64,000 nt of DNA, taken from NCBI RefSeq assembly GCF_001610835.1, contig NZ_CP011270.1, forward strand, positions 1,054,001 through 1,118,000. Direction: 5' to 3'. The first letter of the stretch is position 1. Each line of letters begins with the position of its first letter. This document shows positions 16,771 to 26,873 of the stretch, one piece after another. Both the position numbers and the translations under genes were made by a program. This DNA comes from Planctomyces sp. SH-PL14 (GTDB lineage Bacteria > Planctomycetota > Planctomycetia > Planctomycetales > Planctomycetaceae). The notes under the pieces were generated by a model. That model saw nothing but the letters and a program-made list of their open reading frames with translations. It searched no databases and was not told the DNA's origin.

Positions 16771-17217
16771 GTGCCGTTCACTGATCCCGTCGAGGGGCTT
16801 CCCGTCATCGAATCGTGCGATGGGTGCGGGGCGTGCTGTCTCGAGCAGGAGGCGCCGCCGGATTATGTCGCCCTCCGGACCCGGCCGGACTTTGCGCAGG
16901 ATCCGTCGTTCGCCGAGGACTGGGAACGGCTTCAATCGCTGCCGGCCGAGGCGCTGCGGCTTCTCGATGACTTTCTCGTTCGCCGCGACGCGGGGGAGAC
17001 GGGGAGCGACCGGACCTGCGTGTGGTTCGATCCCGAGTCCCGCGGCTGCCGCTTCTATGAGTGGCGGCCTTCGACGTGCCGCGTCTTCGAGCTGAACTCG
17101 ATGGGCTGCCGGATCTACCGGCACCGGAACGGCCTCGGCGGGCCGGGGGAACTGCCGGCGGGCGTGTCGCTGCCGACGGGTACGCCCTCCCCACCCGCTT
17201 CGGACGCCGGGCGATAG
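16771..17217 (+). CDS. YkgJ-family cysteine-cluster protein
   Basis: 148 aa. It has the CxxCxxCC signature (C16, C19, C22, C23 in SCDGCGACC) and later cysteines in TCVWF, GCRFYEWRPSTC and SMGCRIY, typical of YkgJ/CxxCxxCC proteins thought to bind zinc or an iron-sulfur cluster. Function unknown in the family. The GTG at 16771 (VPFTDPVEG) is preferred because upstream codons of the same frame come from the A/C-rich repeat. A TAGAAT hexamer overlaps the end of the gene and may serve the next one. Confidence 0.8.
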   Translation: MPFTDPVEGLPVIESCDGCGACCLEQEAPPDYVALRTRPDFAQDPSFAEDWERLQSLPAEALRLLDDFLVRRDAGETGSDRTCVWFDPESRGCRFYEWRPSTCRVFELNSMGCRIYRHRNGLGGPGELPAGVSLPTGTPSPPASDAGR

Positions 17218-17356
17218 AATTCCGGGGGGCGGTACGGTAGAAACGATGGTTTGCTCCGCCCGGCGGACTCTCTCCCTGCGAAGTGCGGGAGGAACCGGCG
17301 GCAGAATTTCCGTGGCGATCGGCAGCGAGGCCCGGCGCCGGATTGGTTTGTGACGA

Positions 17357-19117
17357 ATGCGTGCTTTTGCGTTGACCCTGGCGTTCGCCCTCCTCCTCCC
17401 GATGAGCCTCCGCGGGGCGGATGCCCCTCCGAGCGCGGTCGGCTCCGTTCTGAAGCTCCTCCAGAGCGGGCGGGTGCCGGAGAAGAACCTCGGAACGATC
17501 ATCAAGATGATCGGCGAGCGGGGGAACGAGCACGACCTCGCGTTCCTGCTCGATCAGGTCCTGACCTCGGACAAGTTCGCTCCGGCGGTCAAGGTCCAGA
17601 TGCTCGAAGGCTTGGCGACCGCCGCCACGACCCGCAAGCTCCAGCCGGCGGACCATCGCGACGGAATCGCGACGCTCCTGGCTCCCGGCAAGGCCCAGAA
17701 CTCGAAGCTCCAGCTGGCGGCGATCCGGCTCGCCGGCCTGTGGAAGGTGACGAGCGCGGCCGGCCCGCTCCACGATCTGGCGGTCGCAACCGATTCCTCG
17801 ACCGCTCTCCGCGAGGCGGCGCTGGCGTCGCTCACGGCGCTGGGGCCCGAGTTCTCGAAGAAGACGACCGTCGCGCTGACTGCCGCCGACCAGCCGTTCG
17901 CGGTGCGGAGCCTGGCTGTCGCGGCCCTCGCCCAGCAGGACCTCGATGCCGCGGTCAAGCTGGCAACCGACGTCCTTCTTTCGGCAAAAGAACGGGACGA
18001 TCCCGCCCGGCTGATGGATGCGTTCCTGGGACGACAGGGGGGGCCGGAGAAGCTCGCCGCGGCGCTCGAGTCGCGGCCCCCTTCGACCGACACCGCCAAG
18101 CTCTGCCTGCGGCACATGTATGCCGTCGGCCGGAGCGATGCCGGTCTCCAGGCGGTCCTCGGCAAGCTGGCGGGGATCGAGACGAATCCGAAGCCTCTCT
18201 CCAAGGACGAAGCGGCTGCCCTGATGGCCGAAGTCGAGAAGCACGGCGATGCCGGCCGGGGAGAGCAGGTGTTCCGCCGGAGCGATCTGAGCTGCATGAA
18301 GTGCCACGCCGTCAGCAAGGCGGGGGGGCAGGTGGGGCCGGACCTGAGCGGGATCGGTGCGAGTTCGCCCATGGAGTACCTCGTCCATTCCGTGTTCGAT
18401 CCCGACCAGGCGATCAAGGAGGCCTACATCTCCAAGACCGTCATCACCGTCGACGGGCAGACGTTCAGCGGGATCGTCGCCGACCGGAGCGACTCGGAGC
18501 TGAAGCTTAAGAACGCCGACGGCCGGGAGATCGCGATTCCCCTCGCCGACATCGACGAGGAGATCGAGGGAAAGTCGCTGATGCCGAAGGGACTCCCCTC
18601 GCTGATGACGAAGGGGGAGATCATCGACCTCGTCAAGTTCCTGTCGATGCTGGGACGGCCCGGCGAGTATGAGGTCCGCTCGACCGCCCGGATGCAGCGG
18701 TGGCGGGTCTTCGCGAAGGCGGACTCCCTTGGCGCCGAGATCCCGGATACGAACACCTTCAAAGTGCGGATCCTCGACGCCGACAACTGGGTGCCGATCT
18801 ACGCGACGACGAGCGGGAAGCTTCCGCTGGCGGACGCGGCTCGGGTCAGCGAATCGGCGTTCGTTTACCTGAAGGGCGAACTCGACGTCGTCGAGGCGGG
18901 TCCGGTGGAGGTCGCCCTCGACTCGGCCGACGGCGTTCTCGTCTGGGTCGACGGGAACGAGCATCCCGACCTGTCGACGCCGCTCGAACTCACCCCCGGC
19001 CGGCACTCGATCGTCCTGCGGGTCGAGACCGCCAAGCGGGCTTCGCCGTTCCTCAAGCTCGAAGTCCGGAAACCGGCCGACTCCGCCGCCCAGTTCAACG
19101 TGGTCGACGGGCAGTAG
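17357..19117 (+). CDS. PVC-type haem-binding CxxCH protein
   Basis: 586 aa, exported (leader about 1-20, ending LRGADA). Residues 25-290 are alpha-helical and look like HEAT/ARM repeats. A cytochrome c-like haem site C313-M-K-C316-H317 follows in DLSCMKCHAVSKAGGQVGPDLSGIG, the 'putative haem-binding domain' found in planctomycetes and verrucomicrobia. After it come EYLVHSVFDPDQAIKEAY, GEIIDLVKFL and a C-terminal beta domain (about 440-580) ending in a PA14-like or carbohydrate-binding-like segment. Likely periplasmic electron transfer coupled to some oxidation. No partner dehydrogenase is adjacent. Confidence 0.85.
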   Translation: MRAFALTLAFALLLPMSLRGADAPPSAVGSVLKLLQSGRVPEKNLGTIIKMIGERGNEHDLAFLLDQVLTSDKFAPAVKVQMLEGLATAATTRKLQPADHRDGIATLLAPGKAQNSKLQLAAIRLAGLWKVTSAAGPLHDLAVATDSSTALREAALASLTALGPEFSKKTTVALTAADQPFAVRSLAVAALAQQDLDAAVKLATDVLLSAKERDDPARLMDAFLGRQGGPEKLAAALESRPPSTDTAKLCLRHMYAVGRSDAGLQAVLGKLAGIETNPKPLSKDEAAALMAEVEKHGDAGRGEQVFRRSDLSCMKCHAVSKAGGQVGPDLSGIGASSPMEYLVHSVFDPDQAIKEAYISKTVITVDGQTFSGIVADRSDSELKLKNADGREIAIPLADIDEEIEGKSLMPKGLPSLMTKGEIIDLVKFLSMLGRPGEYEVRSTARMQRWRVFAKADSLGAEIPDTNTFKVRILDADNWVPIYATTSGKLPLADAARVSESAFVYLKGELDVVEAGPVEVALDSADGVLVWVDGNEHPDLSTPLELTPGRHSIVLRVETAKRASPFLKLEVRKPADSAAQFNVVDGQ

Positions 19118-19249
19118 ACGCTCAGCGTTGTGGGTTTCGCCGTGAGCGTCAGAATCCGCTGACGATGGCTCCACATCGTGTCGGCCCCCCGACGCGGTTG
19201 GTCGATCCGTCCTGTTCCGAATCCCTCCCTTTTCCCATCCAGTTCTGCC

Positions 19250-20317
19250 GTGTCGCTCTTTCGCCCGGATGTCGATCGCATCGCCGGATACGTTCCCGGC
19301 GAACAGCCCCAGGACGCGGGCTGGGTCAAGCTGAACACGAACGAGAACCCGTACCCTCCCTCGCCGCAGGTGGCGGAGGCGACGGCGGCTGCGGCCCGGC
19401 GGCTCCATATCTATCCCGATCCGCTCGGGACGTCGTTCCGCAAGGCGGCCGCCGAGTTGTTCGGCCTCGATCCGGACTGGATCCTTCCCGGCAACGGCAG
19501 CGACGAGATCCTGACGATCCTCGTCCGGACGTTCGTCGATCCGGGGGAACTGATCGCCTATCCGTACCCGAGCTACATCCTCTACGAGACCCTCGCGGAC
19601 CTGCAGGGGGCCCGGCACGAGCGGATCCGGTTGAATCCCGACTGGTCGTGGAACCCCGGTGTCTCGCGGAGCATTCTGGAGCGGACGAAACTTCTCTTCT
19701 CGCCGAATCCCAACTCTCCCTCCGGCAACCGCTGGTCGGATGAGACGATGCTGGGACTCATCCCGCCGAAGGGTCTGCTCATCCTCGACGAGGCCTACGG
19801 CGACTTCGCCGACCAGCCGCACCAGATGGAGCTTCTGAAGGGGGACCACGGGCGGCGGATGATCGCGACGCGGACGTTCAGCAAGTCCTACAGCCTCGCC
19901 GGACTGCGGTTCGGGTTCGCCGTGGCCCATCCGGACCTGATCGCCGGGATGCGGAAGGTGAAAGACAGCTACAACTGCGACGCCTTGTCGCTGGCGGCAG
20001 CCGAGGCGGCCCTCCGCGACCAGGACTGGATGAAACAGAACCGGGCGAAGATCCTGGCGACGCGGAGCCGGCTGACGGCGGCGCTCCGCGGGCTGGGGTT
20101 CGAGGTCGTCGACAGCCAGGCGAACTTCGTCTGGACGACGCGTCCTTCAGGCGGACACCGGGAGCTCTACGAACAGCTGAAGGCCCGCAAGATTCTCGTG
20201 CGGTACATGCGGTTCGACGGCGCGGAGCCCGGGACCGTCCTCGATGGACTGCGGATTACGATCGGCACCGATCCGCAGATCGATACACTGCTAGAGACGT
20301 TGCGAGCCATTCTCTGA
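19250..20317 (+). CDS. hisC: Histidinol-phosphate aminotransferase
   Basis: 355 aa class I/II PLP aminotransferase. It converts imidazole acetol phosphate and glutamate to histidinol phosphate in histidine synthesis. The PLP lysine is K212 in TFSKSYSLAGLRFG. Other landmarks are KLNTNENPYPPSP at the start, NGSDEILTILVRTF, NPNSPSG and LDEAYGDFAD. The GTG at 19250 (VSLFRPDVDRIAGYVPG) is chosen over the longer frame because family members begin just there. It is not in a his operon. Related aminotransferases of aromatic amino acids are hard to exclude. Confidence 0.85.
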   Translation: MSLFRPDVDRIAGYVPGEQPQDAGWVKLNTNENPYPPSPQVAEATAAAARRLHIYPDPLGTSFRKAAAELFGLDPDWILPGNGSDEILTILVRTFVDPGELIAYPYPSYILYETLADLQGARHERIRLNPDWSWNPGVSRSILERTKLLFSPNPNSPSGNRWSDETMLGLIPPKGLLILDEAYGDFADQPHQMELLKGDHGRRMIATRTFSKSYSLAGLRFGFAVAHPDLIAGMRKVKDSYNCDALSLAAAEAALRDQDWMKQNRAKILATRSRLTAALRGLGFEVVDSQANFVWTTRPSGGHRELYEQLKARKILVRYMRFDGAEPGTVLDGLRITIGTDPQIDTLLETLRAIL

Positions 20318-20375
20318 CCGCCGATGGCCTGGCGGGAGGAACGGTCCTTGAGGAGGGGCGGATCCCGCCGACGAT

Positions 20376-21170
20376 ATGAGCGAGCCCTCGCCGCTTGACC
20401 ATCCCGTGGTGTCCGAACGGGCCTTCCATCCGCGGCCGCAGACCGCGGAGCCGACGCGGTGGATCAACGTCGGACCGTGCGAGCTCGGCTGCTTTGTCCA
20501 GACCGTCGACCCGCACGCTGGCTGGGTGCTCTACTTTCACGGGAACGGCGAACTGGCGGCCGAATGCGATCGGCTGCTGGCGGACCTGTTCATCGACTCC
20601 GGAGTCAATGTCTGCTTTGCCGAGTACCGCGGCTATGGCGGCTCCGGCGGCGAGCCGACGCTGACCGGGATGCTGCCGGACGGCGAGCAGATCGTGCGGG
20701 CGATGGGAGTGCCGGCCGACCGGATCGTCGCCTTCGGCCGGTCATTGGGGAGCCTCTACACCATTGAGCTCGCGCGGCGGCTGCCGGATCTGGCGGGCCT
20801 TGTCCTGGAGAGCGGCATCGCGGAACTGGCGGCCCTCTGGCGGCTCGAGGACCGGATGCGGCAGATCGGCCGAACCCCGACGGATCTGGCCGAGGCCCTC
20901 TCCCGCGACTTCGATCACGAGCGAAAGCTGGCCGGGTATCAGGGGCCGGTCCTCGTCCTGCACTCGGAGGGGGACGTCCTCGTCGAGCCGTGGCACGCCC
21001 GGAAGCTGCATGCCTGGGCCGGCGGTTCCCGTAAGCGTCTCGCGCTCCTGCCGCACGGGAACCACAACTCGATCCTGTTTGCCAACGCCCAGGCGTACGT
21101 CTCGGAACTGCGGGCGTTCCTGACGGAGTGCGGAGTGACAACGCGATCGGCAACCGGTGGGGCGGACTGA
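20376..21170 (+). CDS. Alpha/beta hydrolase
   Basis: 264 aa, cytoplasmic. Oxyanion HGNGE (residue about 55), nucleophile elbow G-R-S123-L-G, acid in HSEGDVLVEP and histidine in LPHGNHNSI complete the triad. Related to the BEM46/FrsA-like hydrolases whose natural substrates are mostly unknown. It begins 58 bp after hisC on the same strand and may share its transcript. Confidence 0.8.
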   Translation: MSEPSPLDHPVVSERAFHPRPQTAEPTRWINVGPCELGCFVQTVDPHAGWVLYFHGNGELAAECDRLLADLFIDSGVNVCFAEYRGYGGSGGEPTLTGMLPDGEQIVRAMGVPADRIVAFGRSLGSLYTIELARRLPDLAGLVLESGIAELAALWRLEDRMRQIGRTPTDLAEALSRDFDHERKLAGYQGPVLVLHSEGDVLVEPWHARKLHAWAGGSRKRLALLPHGNHNSILFANAQAYVSELRAFLTECGVTTRSATGGAD

Positions 21171-21302
21171 GCCGACCGCCACGGTCCAGCCGCGGCGTCC
21201 CGGGCTTCATGTCCAGCCGGGGAAAGGATTTGCCAGAACGTCGGCCGCTTCGCGCCGCGCAAAAGAAAACGGCGACCGTCAGATCGGTCGCCGTTACGAG
21301 AA

Positions 21303-21374
21303 TTGCCCGGCAGGGATTCGAACCCCGACTAAATGATTCAGAATCATTCGTGCTAACCGTTACACCACCAGGCA
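21303..21374 (-). tRNA. tRNA-Gln (anticodon CUG)
   Basis: Read on the minus strand: 7-bp acceptor TGCCTGG pairing with CCGGGCA (one G-T), D-arm GTG...CAC, anticodon stem AATGA/TCATT with loop TTCTGAA giving CTG at 34-36, and T-arm CGGGG-TTCGAAT-CCCTG. CTG reads codon CAG, glutamine. CCA is not encoded. It lies opposite to its plus-strand neighbours. Confidence 0.93.
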
Positions 21375-21643
21375 AAGTGGGTCCGGGAGTATATGTAACG
21401 TCATGAGGGCTGCCAAGTTCGATTGCCTCGTCTCGGGGCCGCGATTCGGGGCGAAATGGCAACGCGGCGGCGGACCGGCAGCATCCGCCGAAACCGATCT
21501 GGACACATTTAAACGGAGGCGGTCCAATCCGGCAGATTTCGCCGCGCGGATGGAGCCCCGACGAGTCGTTCTGGCACTGTCAGGCTCTTTGTGCGCAGCG
21601 CCGTCCATTCGGCCCGTGGCGAGGAAACCGCCGCCCGGCCGAC

Positions 21644-22630
21644 ATGGGCCTCTGGTCCGACAGGATGTCAACCATGGTCTCCCTCCGCTGGTCTCTCCTT
21701 GCCCTGCTCGCCCTGCCGATGGGCTGCCATGGTCCCGGTTCCAATCCGTACGGATATAGTTCCCCCTACGGCACTTACGGCGGGCAGCCGTACATGCAGC
21801 CCTACGGGACCCCGGTTCAGACCCTGACGCCCGGCCCGAGCTACGTCCCCGGCACCTACCCGCCCGGCTCGACCATCCCAGGCGGAAGCACGATTCCCGG
21901 CGGCGGACTCGCCCCGACTCCCGATCCCTATCGCAGCACCCCGGCCCCGGCCGGTGGCACGTTCGCCCCGTCGGGCGGATCGACGCGTCTGGAACCCGTC
22001 CGGGAACCGAACGGCGGCGCCGCGCCGATGTACAGTCCGCCGGCGGGGGGCGGCAACATGCCAGTCCCCTTCCCCAGCGAACCGAGCGCCTCATTCCAGC
22101 CGCCGCGTCAGCGGGAGATGGTCGCGGAAGCTCCCTTTGCCGCTCCGGCGGCGGCGAACTCGACGGTCCCCCTCGGAGGCGATCTCGGGGGAGGCAATCC
22201 GTTTGCCGCGCGGACACCGATGCCGATCAACACCATCAGTCCCGCCGCGGGGGCCGCCCTCGCGGAGGAGATGCTCAACGAGAGCACGCAGCCCATCAAG
22301 CTCGAAAAGCCGGTCATTCCGGTCAGCGGCGAGGTCCGTCCCTTTGCCTACGACGCCGACGGCTATAAGTGGATGCGGGGGATCATCAGCTACGAGAAAT
22401 CGGCCAAGTGCTGGTCCCTGGTCTACAGCGACGCTCCCGATGCGACGGACGAACTCGTCGGCTGCGTCACGATCGCCGACCACCCGGATCTGGCGACGCT
22501 CAAGGATGGGGACGTCGTCTTCGTCACCGGCGAATTCTCCGGAGCCCAGGCGGACTACCGCGGGAAGCCGGTCTACGTGATCGACAAGGCGGAGCGGGTC
22601 ACCAACGCGGCCGTCACCACGGCCAACTGA
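21644..22630 (+). CDS. Planctomycete lipoprotein with Pro/Gly-rich linker and conserved C-terminal domain
   Basis: 328 aa. A signal peptide ends in a lipobox LALPMGC. Residues about 30-190 are low-complexity (Pro/Gly/Tyr/Ser), and the C-terminal 95 residues form a compact domain (SGEVRPFAYDADGYKWMRG, ISYEKSAKCWSLVYSD, LKDGDVVFVTGEF) with an OB-fold-like strand pattern. The first ATG (21644) is used; MSTMVSLRWSLL starting at 21665 is an equally good start. Probably envelope-anchored. Function unknown. Confidence 0.65.
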   Translation: MGLWSDRMSTMVSLRWSLLALLALPMGCHGPGSNPYGYSSPYGTYGGQPYMQPYGTPVQTLTPGPSYVPGTYPPGSTIPGGSTIPGGGLAPTPDPYRSTPAPAGGTFAPSGGSTRLEPVREPNGGAAPMYSPPAGGGNMPVPFPSEPSASFQPPRQREMVAEAPFAAPAAANSTVPLGGDLGGGNPFAARTPMPINTISPAAGAALAEEMLNESTQPIKLEKPVIPVSGEVRPFAYDADGYKWMRGIISYEKSAKCWSLVYSDAPDATDELVGCVTIADHPDLATLKDGDVVFVTGEFSGAQADYRGKPVYVIDKAERVTNAAVTTAN

Positions 22631-22837
22631 GACCGGCATCGCCCCCTCCCGTCTCCGGGCCGAATCCGCCGGCGCCCTCTTCCGGCAGTGCTTCCGCCGT
22701 CCCCGGCCGACCGCTCGACGCCCGCCACTTGGGTGCAACCGGTCGGCGCGAAGGGACCGGCCCTATTCGCTATAAACGCCTCATACGGAACCGGCGGACA
22801 TCGCCCGGGCCGTTTGCTCTGGGACTTAGGGAAATTA

Positions 22838-22865
22838 TTGACTCGGGCCCTGGGCTGCGTACACT
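22838..22865 (+). promoter_or_regulatory. Probable sigma-70 promoter
   Basis: -35 TTGACT (22838-22843), 16-bp spacer, -10 TACACT (22860-22865). The downstream gene starts at 23085, giving a leader of about 210 nt. One of the best matches to a housekeeping promoter seen here. Confidence 0.45.
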
Positions 22866-23008
22866 GACCTGAACAGTGGTTTCGTATCGCGCGGTCGTGA
22901 CGGTCGTGCACGTTGACGGGACTGCTCATTCACCGGTCAAGCCCGCTCTCGTGACGACCGACAACATGAGAGCTTGATTGTCCCAAGGCGGGGACGGCGT
23001 GTTTCGTG

Positions 23009-23034
23009 GCAACCTCCGGTTGCGGTGCTTTTTT
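23009..23034 (+). terminator. Terminator-like hairpin in the leader (possible attenuator)
   Basis: GCAACC-TCC-GGTTGC (23009-23023) followed by GGTGC and six Ts (23029-23034). It lies between the predicted promoter and the ATG at 23085, so partial termination could regulate the gene. The stem is short (6 bp). Confidence 0.3.
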
Positions 23035-23084
23035 CACCGCGGCCTCCGGTTGCGGACAGCCACATCCTTTCGAAGGCATTCGCC

Positions 23085-24629
23085 ATGGCAGCTCCGTCCA
23101 AGAAGCCGGAAGCTATCCACTTTGTTGCAATCGTGTTCTTTCTGATCGCCGCCGTTTGCGGCGGCGGCTGGTACATGGTCTTCAAGGACCTGCGGCAGGT
23201 CCAGGGGCAGCTCAAGACGGCCAATGAAGGGAAGTCCGCCTCCGACGCCGCGGCGACCCGGGCCAACCAGGACGTCCAGGAGCTCAAGCAGCTCCTCGGC
23301 AACGCCCAGCCGGAAGTCGGCACGATGGCCGATCCGTCGAAGGCCAACACCGTCATCTCCGACGTCGTCAACCTGATGCGCCGCGTCGGCAGCCTGGCCG
23401 CGGAGAACAACCCGGCCGCCACGCCGCACGTGACCGCCGCCCTCAACGATTTCGCCACGCGGTTCGCCACGCAGGACGCCGAGCTCAAGAAGCTCCGCAA
23501 GGACAAGGAAGACCTGAACGTCGCCCTGCAGGCGGTCAACGCCCAGAACCAGGCCCGCGTTGACGAAGCCCTGACCTCCAAGACCAAGAGCGAAGCCGAC
23601 CTGCAGCAGAACATCACGCAGTCGGAAGAGCAGCACAAGGTCAAGGACCAGGCGATTCAGCAGGCGGACGAAGCGCTGCGGCGGGAAACGATCGAAAAGG
23701 AGCAGCTCCGCGACGAGCTCGTCCGCACGAAAGAAGACTTCGAGAAGCGGATCACGACGCTGAAGCAGACGGTCAACTTCTACCGCAAGCAGCTCCAGGA
23801 CGTTCTCGATCCGAACTTCGAAACGCCGGACGGACGGGTTACGGGAGTCGATCCCGAGAACCACGTCGTGTGGCTGAACCTCGGTTCGCTCGACAACCTC
23901 CGCCCGCAGACGACGTTCGCCGTCTACGTGAAGGACAACACCGGGGTCTCCCGGACGCAGAAGGACATCAAGGCCAAGATCGAAGTGACCGAGATCCTGG
24001 GGCCGCACCGCTCCAAGGCCCGAATCATCAGCGAAGACCTCCGCCGGCCGATCGCCGACGAAGACCCGATCTACTCGCCGGTGTGGCATCACGGCCAGGA
24101 GCAGTGGTTCTCGTTCGTCGGACGGATCGACTTTGACGGCGACGGCACTTACGACCGCAAGATGCTCGAAGACCGCCTCGCCTCGGCCCGGGCCCACATC
24201 GAAGTCCTCGTCAACGAAGAAGGAGTGCGGGAGCCCGCCGACTCGAAGCTGACCCCGCGGTCGAAGTTCCTCGTCGTCGGCCCGATGGAAGACCCGACGC
24301 TGTTCCCCGGCCAGGATGAAAAGCAGGATCAGATCAAGCGGGTCCTGACCGAGCACAAGGCTCTCGTCGACGAAGCGACGGAAAACGGCGTCCGCGTCAT
24401 CAACCTCCAGGACTTCCTGGCGATGATGGGGATCGAACCGCAGCAGCGGCTGTATCGCCCCGGCGAGAACCGCCCGTTCAACCTCAAGGCGGGAGCCCGC
24501 AGCACGGGGATCAACGAGCCGCTCGGCGACCGGACTTCCAGCGGACGGGTCTCGGGCAAGTACACCCCGGACCGCGTCAACGCTCAGAAGGAATCGTCGG
24601 GCACGACCAGCGGACTGTTCAAGAAGTAA
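23085..24629 (+). CDS. Single-pass coiled-coil protein, planctomycete type
   Basis: 514 aa. A short cytoplasmic tail, one membrane helix (about 13-32, FVAIVFFLIAAVCGGGWYMV) and a long charged coiled coil (about 40-235, VQGQLKTANEG ... EKEQLRDELVRTKEDFEKR). A globular region (about 240-430) contains DGRVTGVDPENHVVWLNLG and RIDFDGDGTYDR, and the end is polar and disordered. The architecture suggests a scaffold in the envelope. No enzyme motif. The ATG at 23085 is chosen because the helix then sits at the usual distance. The coding strand is rich in GAA/AAG compared with neighbours. Confidence 0.75.
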   Translation: MAAPSKKPEAIHFVAIVFFLIAAVCGGGWYMVFKDLRQVQGQLKTANEGKSASDAAATRANQDVQELKQLLGNAQPEVGTMADPSKANTVISDVVNLMRRVGSLAAENNPAATPHVTAALNDFATRFATQDAELKKLRKDKEDLNVALQAVNAQNQARVDEALTSKTKSEADLQQNITQSEEQHKVKDQAIQQADEALRRETIEKEQLRDELVRTKEDFEKRITTLKQTVNFYRKQLQDVLDPNFETPDGRVTGVDPENHVVWLNLGSLDNLRPQTTFAVYVKDNTGVSRTQKDIKAKIEVTEILGPHRSKARIISEDLRRPIADEDPIYSPVWHHGQEQWFSFVGRIDFDGDGTYDRKMLEDRLASARAHIEVLVNEEGVREPADSKLTPRSKFLVVGPMEDPTLFPGQDEKQDQIKRVLTEHKALVDEATENGVRVINLQDFLAMMGIEPQQRLYRPGENRPFNLKAGARSTGINEPLGDRTSSGRVSGKYTPDRVNAQKESSGTTSGLFKK

Positions 24630-24740
24630 GACCGAGCTTTCCGTCGCCGGGGATCGTGAACACGATCCGCCAACGCGAAACTGGAATCGACCGGGGCCGG
24701 GAGTTTTCTCCCGGCCCTTTTTTCATGGACTGGCGTTCGG

Positions 24741-25562
24741 ATGCTGTCTGTCCGTCTGCATTGCTTCGGAACGCTGCCGCCGGAGGCGGACGCGGCGCTC
24801 CAGCGGGAAGCCGCCCGGCGGCCGGGGCTGCGGCTCGCCGAAGAGTCCCCCGGGAGAACGGGGGGCGCCGAGGCGATCGATCTGGTCGTCTGGTCGGTCG
24901 AGCATCCCGACCGGTACCAGGAGCGCGAGCTGGAGCGGCTCGTCGGAGGCTTTCCCGGCGCGCCGATCCTCATCGTGGGGGGAGCCTGGTGCGAGAGCGT
25001 GATCCGCAATCGGCACCTGCCGGTCGTCGCCGTCTGGGCGACCGCAGCTGAGTTCCCTGCCCGTCTGGCCGCCGAACTCGACTCTCTATTGGAAGGGGCG
25101 GCGCCGCTGCCGCTGACGGCGGACCGCGCCGAGGCGTTTGCGTTCCTCTGCCGTCCGGAACCCCTCGCGGCGGGGCCGACGCTCCGGGTGGGAGTCGTCG
25201 GCTTTGACGCTCCGTTGACCGGCCTCTGCGTCGAGGTCCTGAGCGATTGCGGTCTGGAAGCCCGCCCGGCGCACTCGGTTCAGGAGAGCGCCGGCGCGGA
25301 CATTCTGGTCGTGCATGCGGATCCGCTCTCCGCCTCGGGAGCCCCCGTCGTCGCTCCTCCGCGGGACGTCCCGGTCCTCTATGTCTCGCACACCCCGTGG
25401 GCTGCTTGTCTTCCGGCCGGGTTCCCCCACGTCCGGATCGTGTCGATGGAAACACCGATCCCGGAGTGGGCCGGCGAACTGCGGCGGCTGGAGGAGACGT
25501 TCCGGACGATGTCCGCCGCGCGGGACGTCACGGAGCGTCCTGGTCCATCAGCTCCGCATTGA
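24741..25562 (+). CDS. Hypothetical protein with two receiver-like halves
   Basis: 273 aa, Ala/Arg/Pro-rich. Two Rossmann-like halves are suggested by hydrophobic strands at [26 protein letters not shown] and again [17 protein letters not shown] and DVPVLYVSH. These are reminiscent of degenerate response-regulator receivers, but the phosphoacceptor and lysine are not clear. Its 3' end overlaps the convergent LOG gene by 35 bp. Codon bias favours a real gene; function unknown. Confidence 0.55.
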   Translation: MLSVRLHCFGTLPPEADAALQREAARRPGLRLAEESPGRTGGAEAIDLVVWSVEHPDRYQERELERLVGGFPGAPILIVGGAWCESVIRNRHLPVVAVWATAAEFPARLAAELDSLLEGAAPLPLTADRAEAFAFLCRPEPLAAGPTLRVGVVGFDAPLTGLCVEVLSDCGLEARPAHSVQESAGADILVVHADPLSASGAPVVAPPRDVPVLYVSHTPWAACLPAGFPHVRIVSMETPIPEWAGELRRLEETFRTMSAARDVTERPGPSAPH

Positions 25563-26580
25563 TGAAGTTGATCATCTGCCGCAGCCGCCCGAAGCTGCGG
25601 CGGTTGAAGTGCAGCGAGATCCGGTGGAGGTCGGCCAGGTGGGCGTCGTTCGCCTCCATCGGATGCGGCGGGACCGTCTCGATGATCCCGGTCACGAGGA
25701 TGTCCTGGAACTCGGAGTTCAGCAGGGCCAGCAGTCCCGGCGTCGGCTCGACGTGCAGCCGCAGGTAGAGTTTCTCGCGGATGTACCGCATGCTGTTGTA
25801 GACGGTGTAGAACCGCAGGACTTCGTCGACCGCATCCTGCGGATCGCTGACCACCGTAAAGAGCGACATGTCCTCCGGCGAGATGAGAGACGTGTCGAGC
25901 AGGTGTTTGCGGACGTAGGTCACCCAGTCCTTCCAGTAGTCCCCTCCCGGCTGGTCGACGAGGACGATCGGCATCAGGTCCCGCTTGCCGGTCTGGATCA
26001 GGGTGATCGTCTCGAAGCACTCATCGTGCGTCCCGAAGCCGCCGGGGAAGATCACGATGGCGTGGACTTCCTTCACGAACAGCAGCTTGCGGGTGAAGAA
26101 GTACTTGAAGTTGACGAGTTTGGGGTCGTCGTTGATGACGGGGTTCGCGTCCTGCTCGAAGGGGAGCATGATGTTGAGCCCCATCGCCTTCTCGCGGCCG
26201 CACCCGATGTGCGCCGCCTCCATGATCCCGCCGCCGGCGCCGGTGACGATGTACCAGCCCTGCTTGCCGAACAGCCGGCCGCACTCGACCGCCTGAACGA
26301 ACGACGGGTGGTCCGGCTTCATCCGCGCCGAGCCGAAGATCGAGACCTTGCGGTTCGTCCGGTACGGGGTGAAGACCTTGAAGGCGTACCGCAGCTCCTT
26401 GGCCGCGCGGGAGATGATCTTCACGTCCCCCGTCACCGCATGGTCTCTGACGAGCTTGTCCGCCGTCAGATGCAGGTCGGCGACGAGATCGTTCGTGCGA
26501 TCGTGCACCGCGACCTGCTCCGTCGGCATCGGATCCATTTCCGAGACGTTGGGGCGGCTGCGGGGAGGGCGCTGGGCCAT
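25528..26580 (-). CDS. LOG-family (lysine decarboxylase-like) nucleotide-binding protein
   Basis: 350 aa. The Rossmann core carries [28 protein letters not shown] and the signature [12 protein letters not shown] proteins release free cytokinin bases from their nucleoside monophosphates, or more generally cleave AMP-like nucleotides. This one is longer than the roughly 190-aa canonical enzyme. It has about 75 residues before the core and about 110 after it ([20 protein letters not shown]-like helical region), matching a long bacterial subgroup. The ATG at 26580 is used. Tail-to-tail overlap with the 24741 gene. Confidence 0.85.
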   Translation of the reverse strand: MAQRPPRSRPNVSEMDPMPTEQVAVHDRTNDLVADLHLTADKLVRDHAVTGDVKIISRAAKELRYAFKVFTPYRTNRKVSIFGSARMKPDHPSFVQAVECGRLFGKQGWYIVTGAGGGIMEAAHIGCGREKAMGLNIMLPFEQDANPVINDDPKLVNFKYFFTRKLLFVKEVHAIVIFPGGFGTHDECFETITLIQTGKRDLMPIVLVDQPGGDYWKDWVTYVRKHLLDTSLISPEDMSLFTVVSDPQDAVDEVLRFYTVYNSMRYIREKLYLRLHVEPTPGLLALLNSEFQDILVTGIIETVPPHPMEANDAHLADLHRISLHFNRRSFGRLRQMINFINAELMDQDAP

Positions 26581-26873
26581 GTCGGCTTCATCCGTGGGGC
26601 GTCACTTCAATCATCGCGTCCGCGGCCGGAGAGCCGGCCCGCGGCGGCGGTCCTGTTCATCCCGAACGCGGACTCGCGGTCGGATTGAAGATGGCACTCG
26701 CAGTCGGAATAATCAACCCCGGCCCCTGTGAACGGGACCGCGCGGCAATCGTCAGCGCGGGCCGGTCCGGAGCCCTCCCGTCACGGTTTCCTTTCCGAAC
26801 AACAAAGTGCTCCCCCTGGTCCCTGCGCTCGCCGGGAATTGGTCGGAGCCCTGCATCCAGCAGGAGACGCGAT

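Larger units (their letters stand above)
22631..23084. other. Gene-free leader region with promoter and hairpin
   Basis: A 454-bp gap with no convincing gene. It holds a good sigma-70-like promoter (22838-22865) and, about 145 bp further on, a hairpin with a T-run (23009-23034). Together these suggest a long structured leader in front of the coiled-coil gene. Confidence 0.45.

Noticed and set aside
16805-19930. Minus-strand frame of 1041 codons across the YkgJ-type, haem-binding and hisC genes
   Set aside because: Antisense shadow of three recognisable genes; composition (Arg, Gly, Asp-rich) is typical of such frames at high GC.
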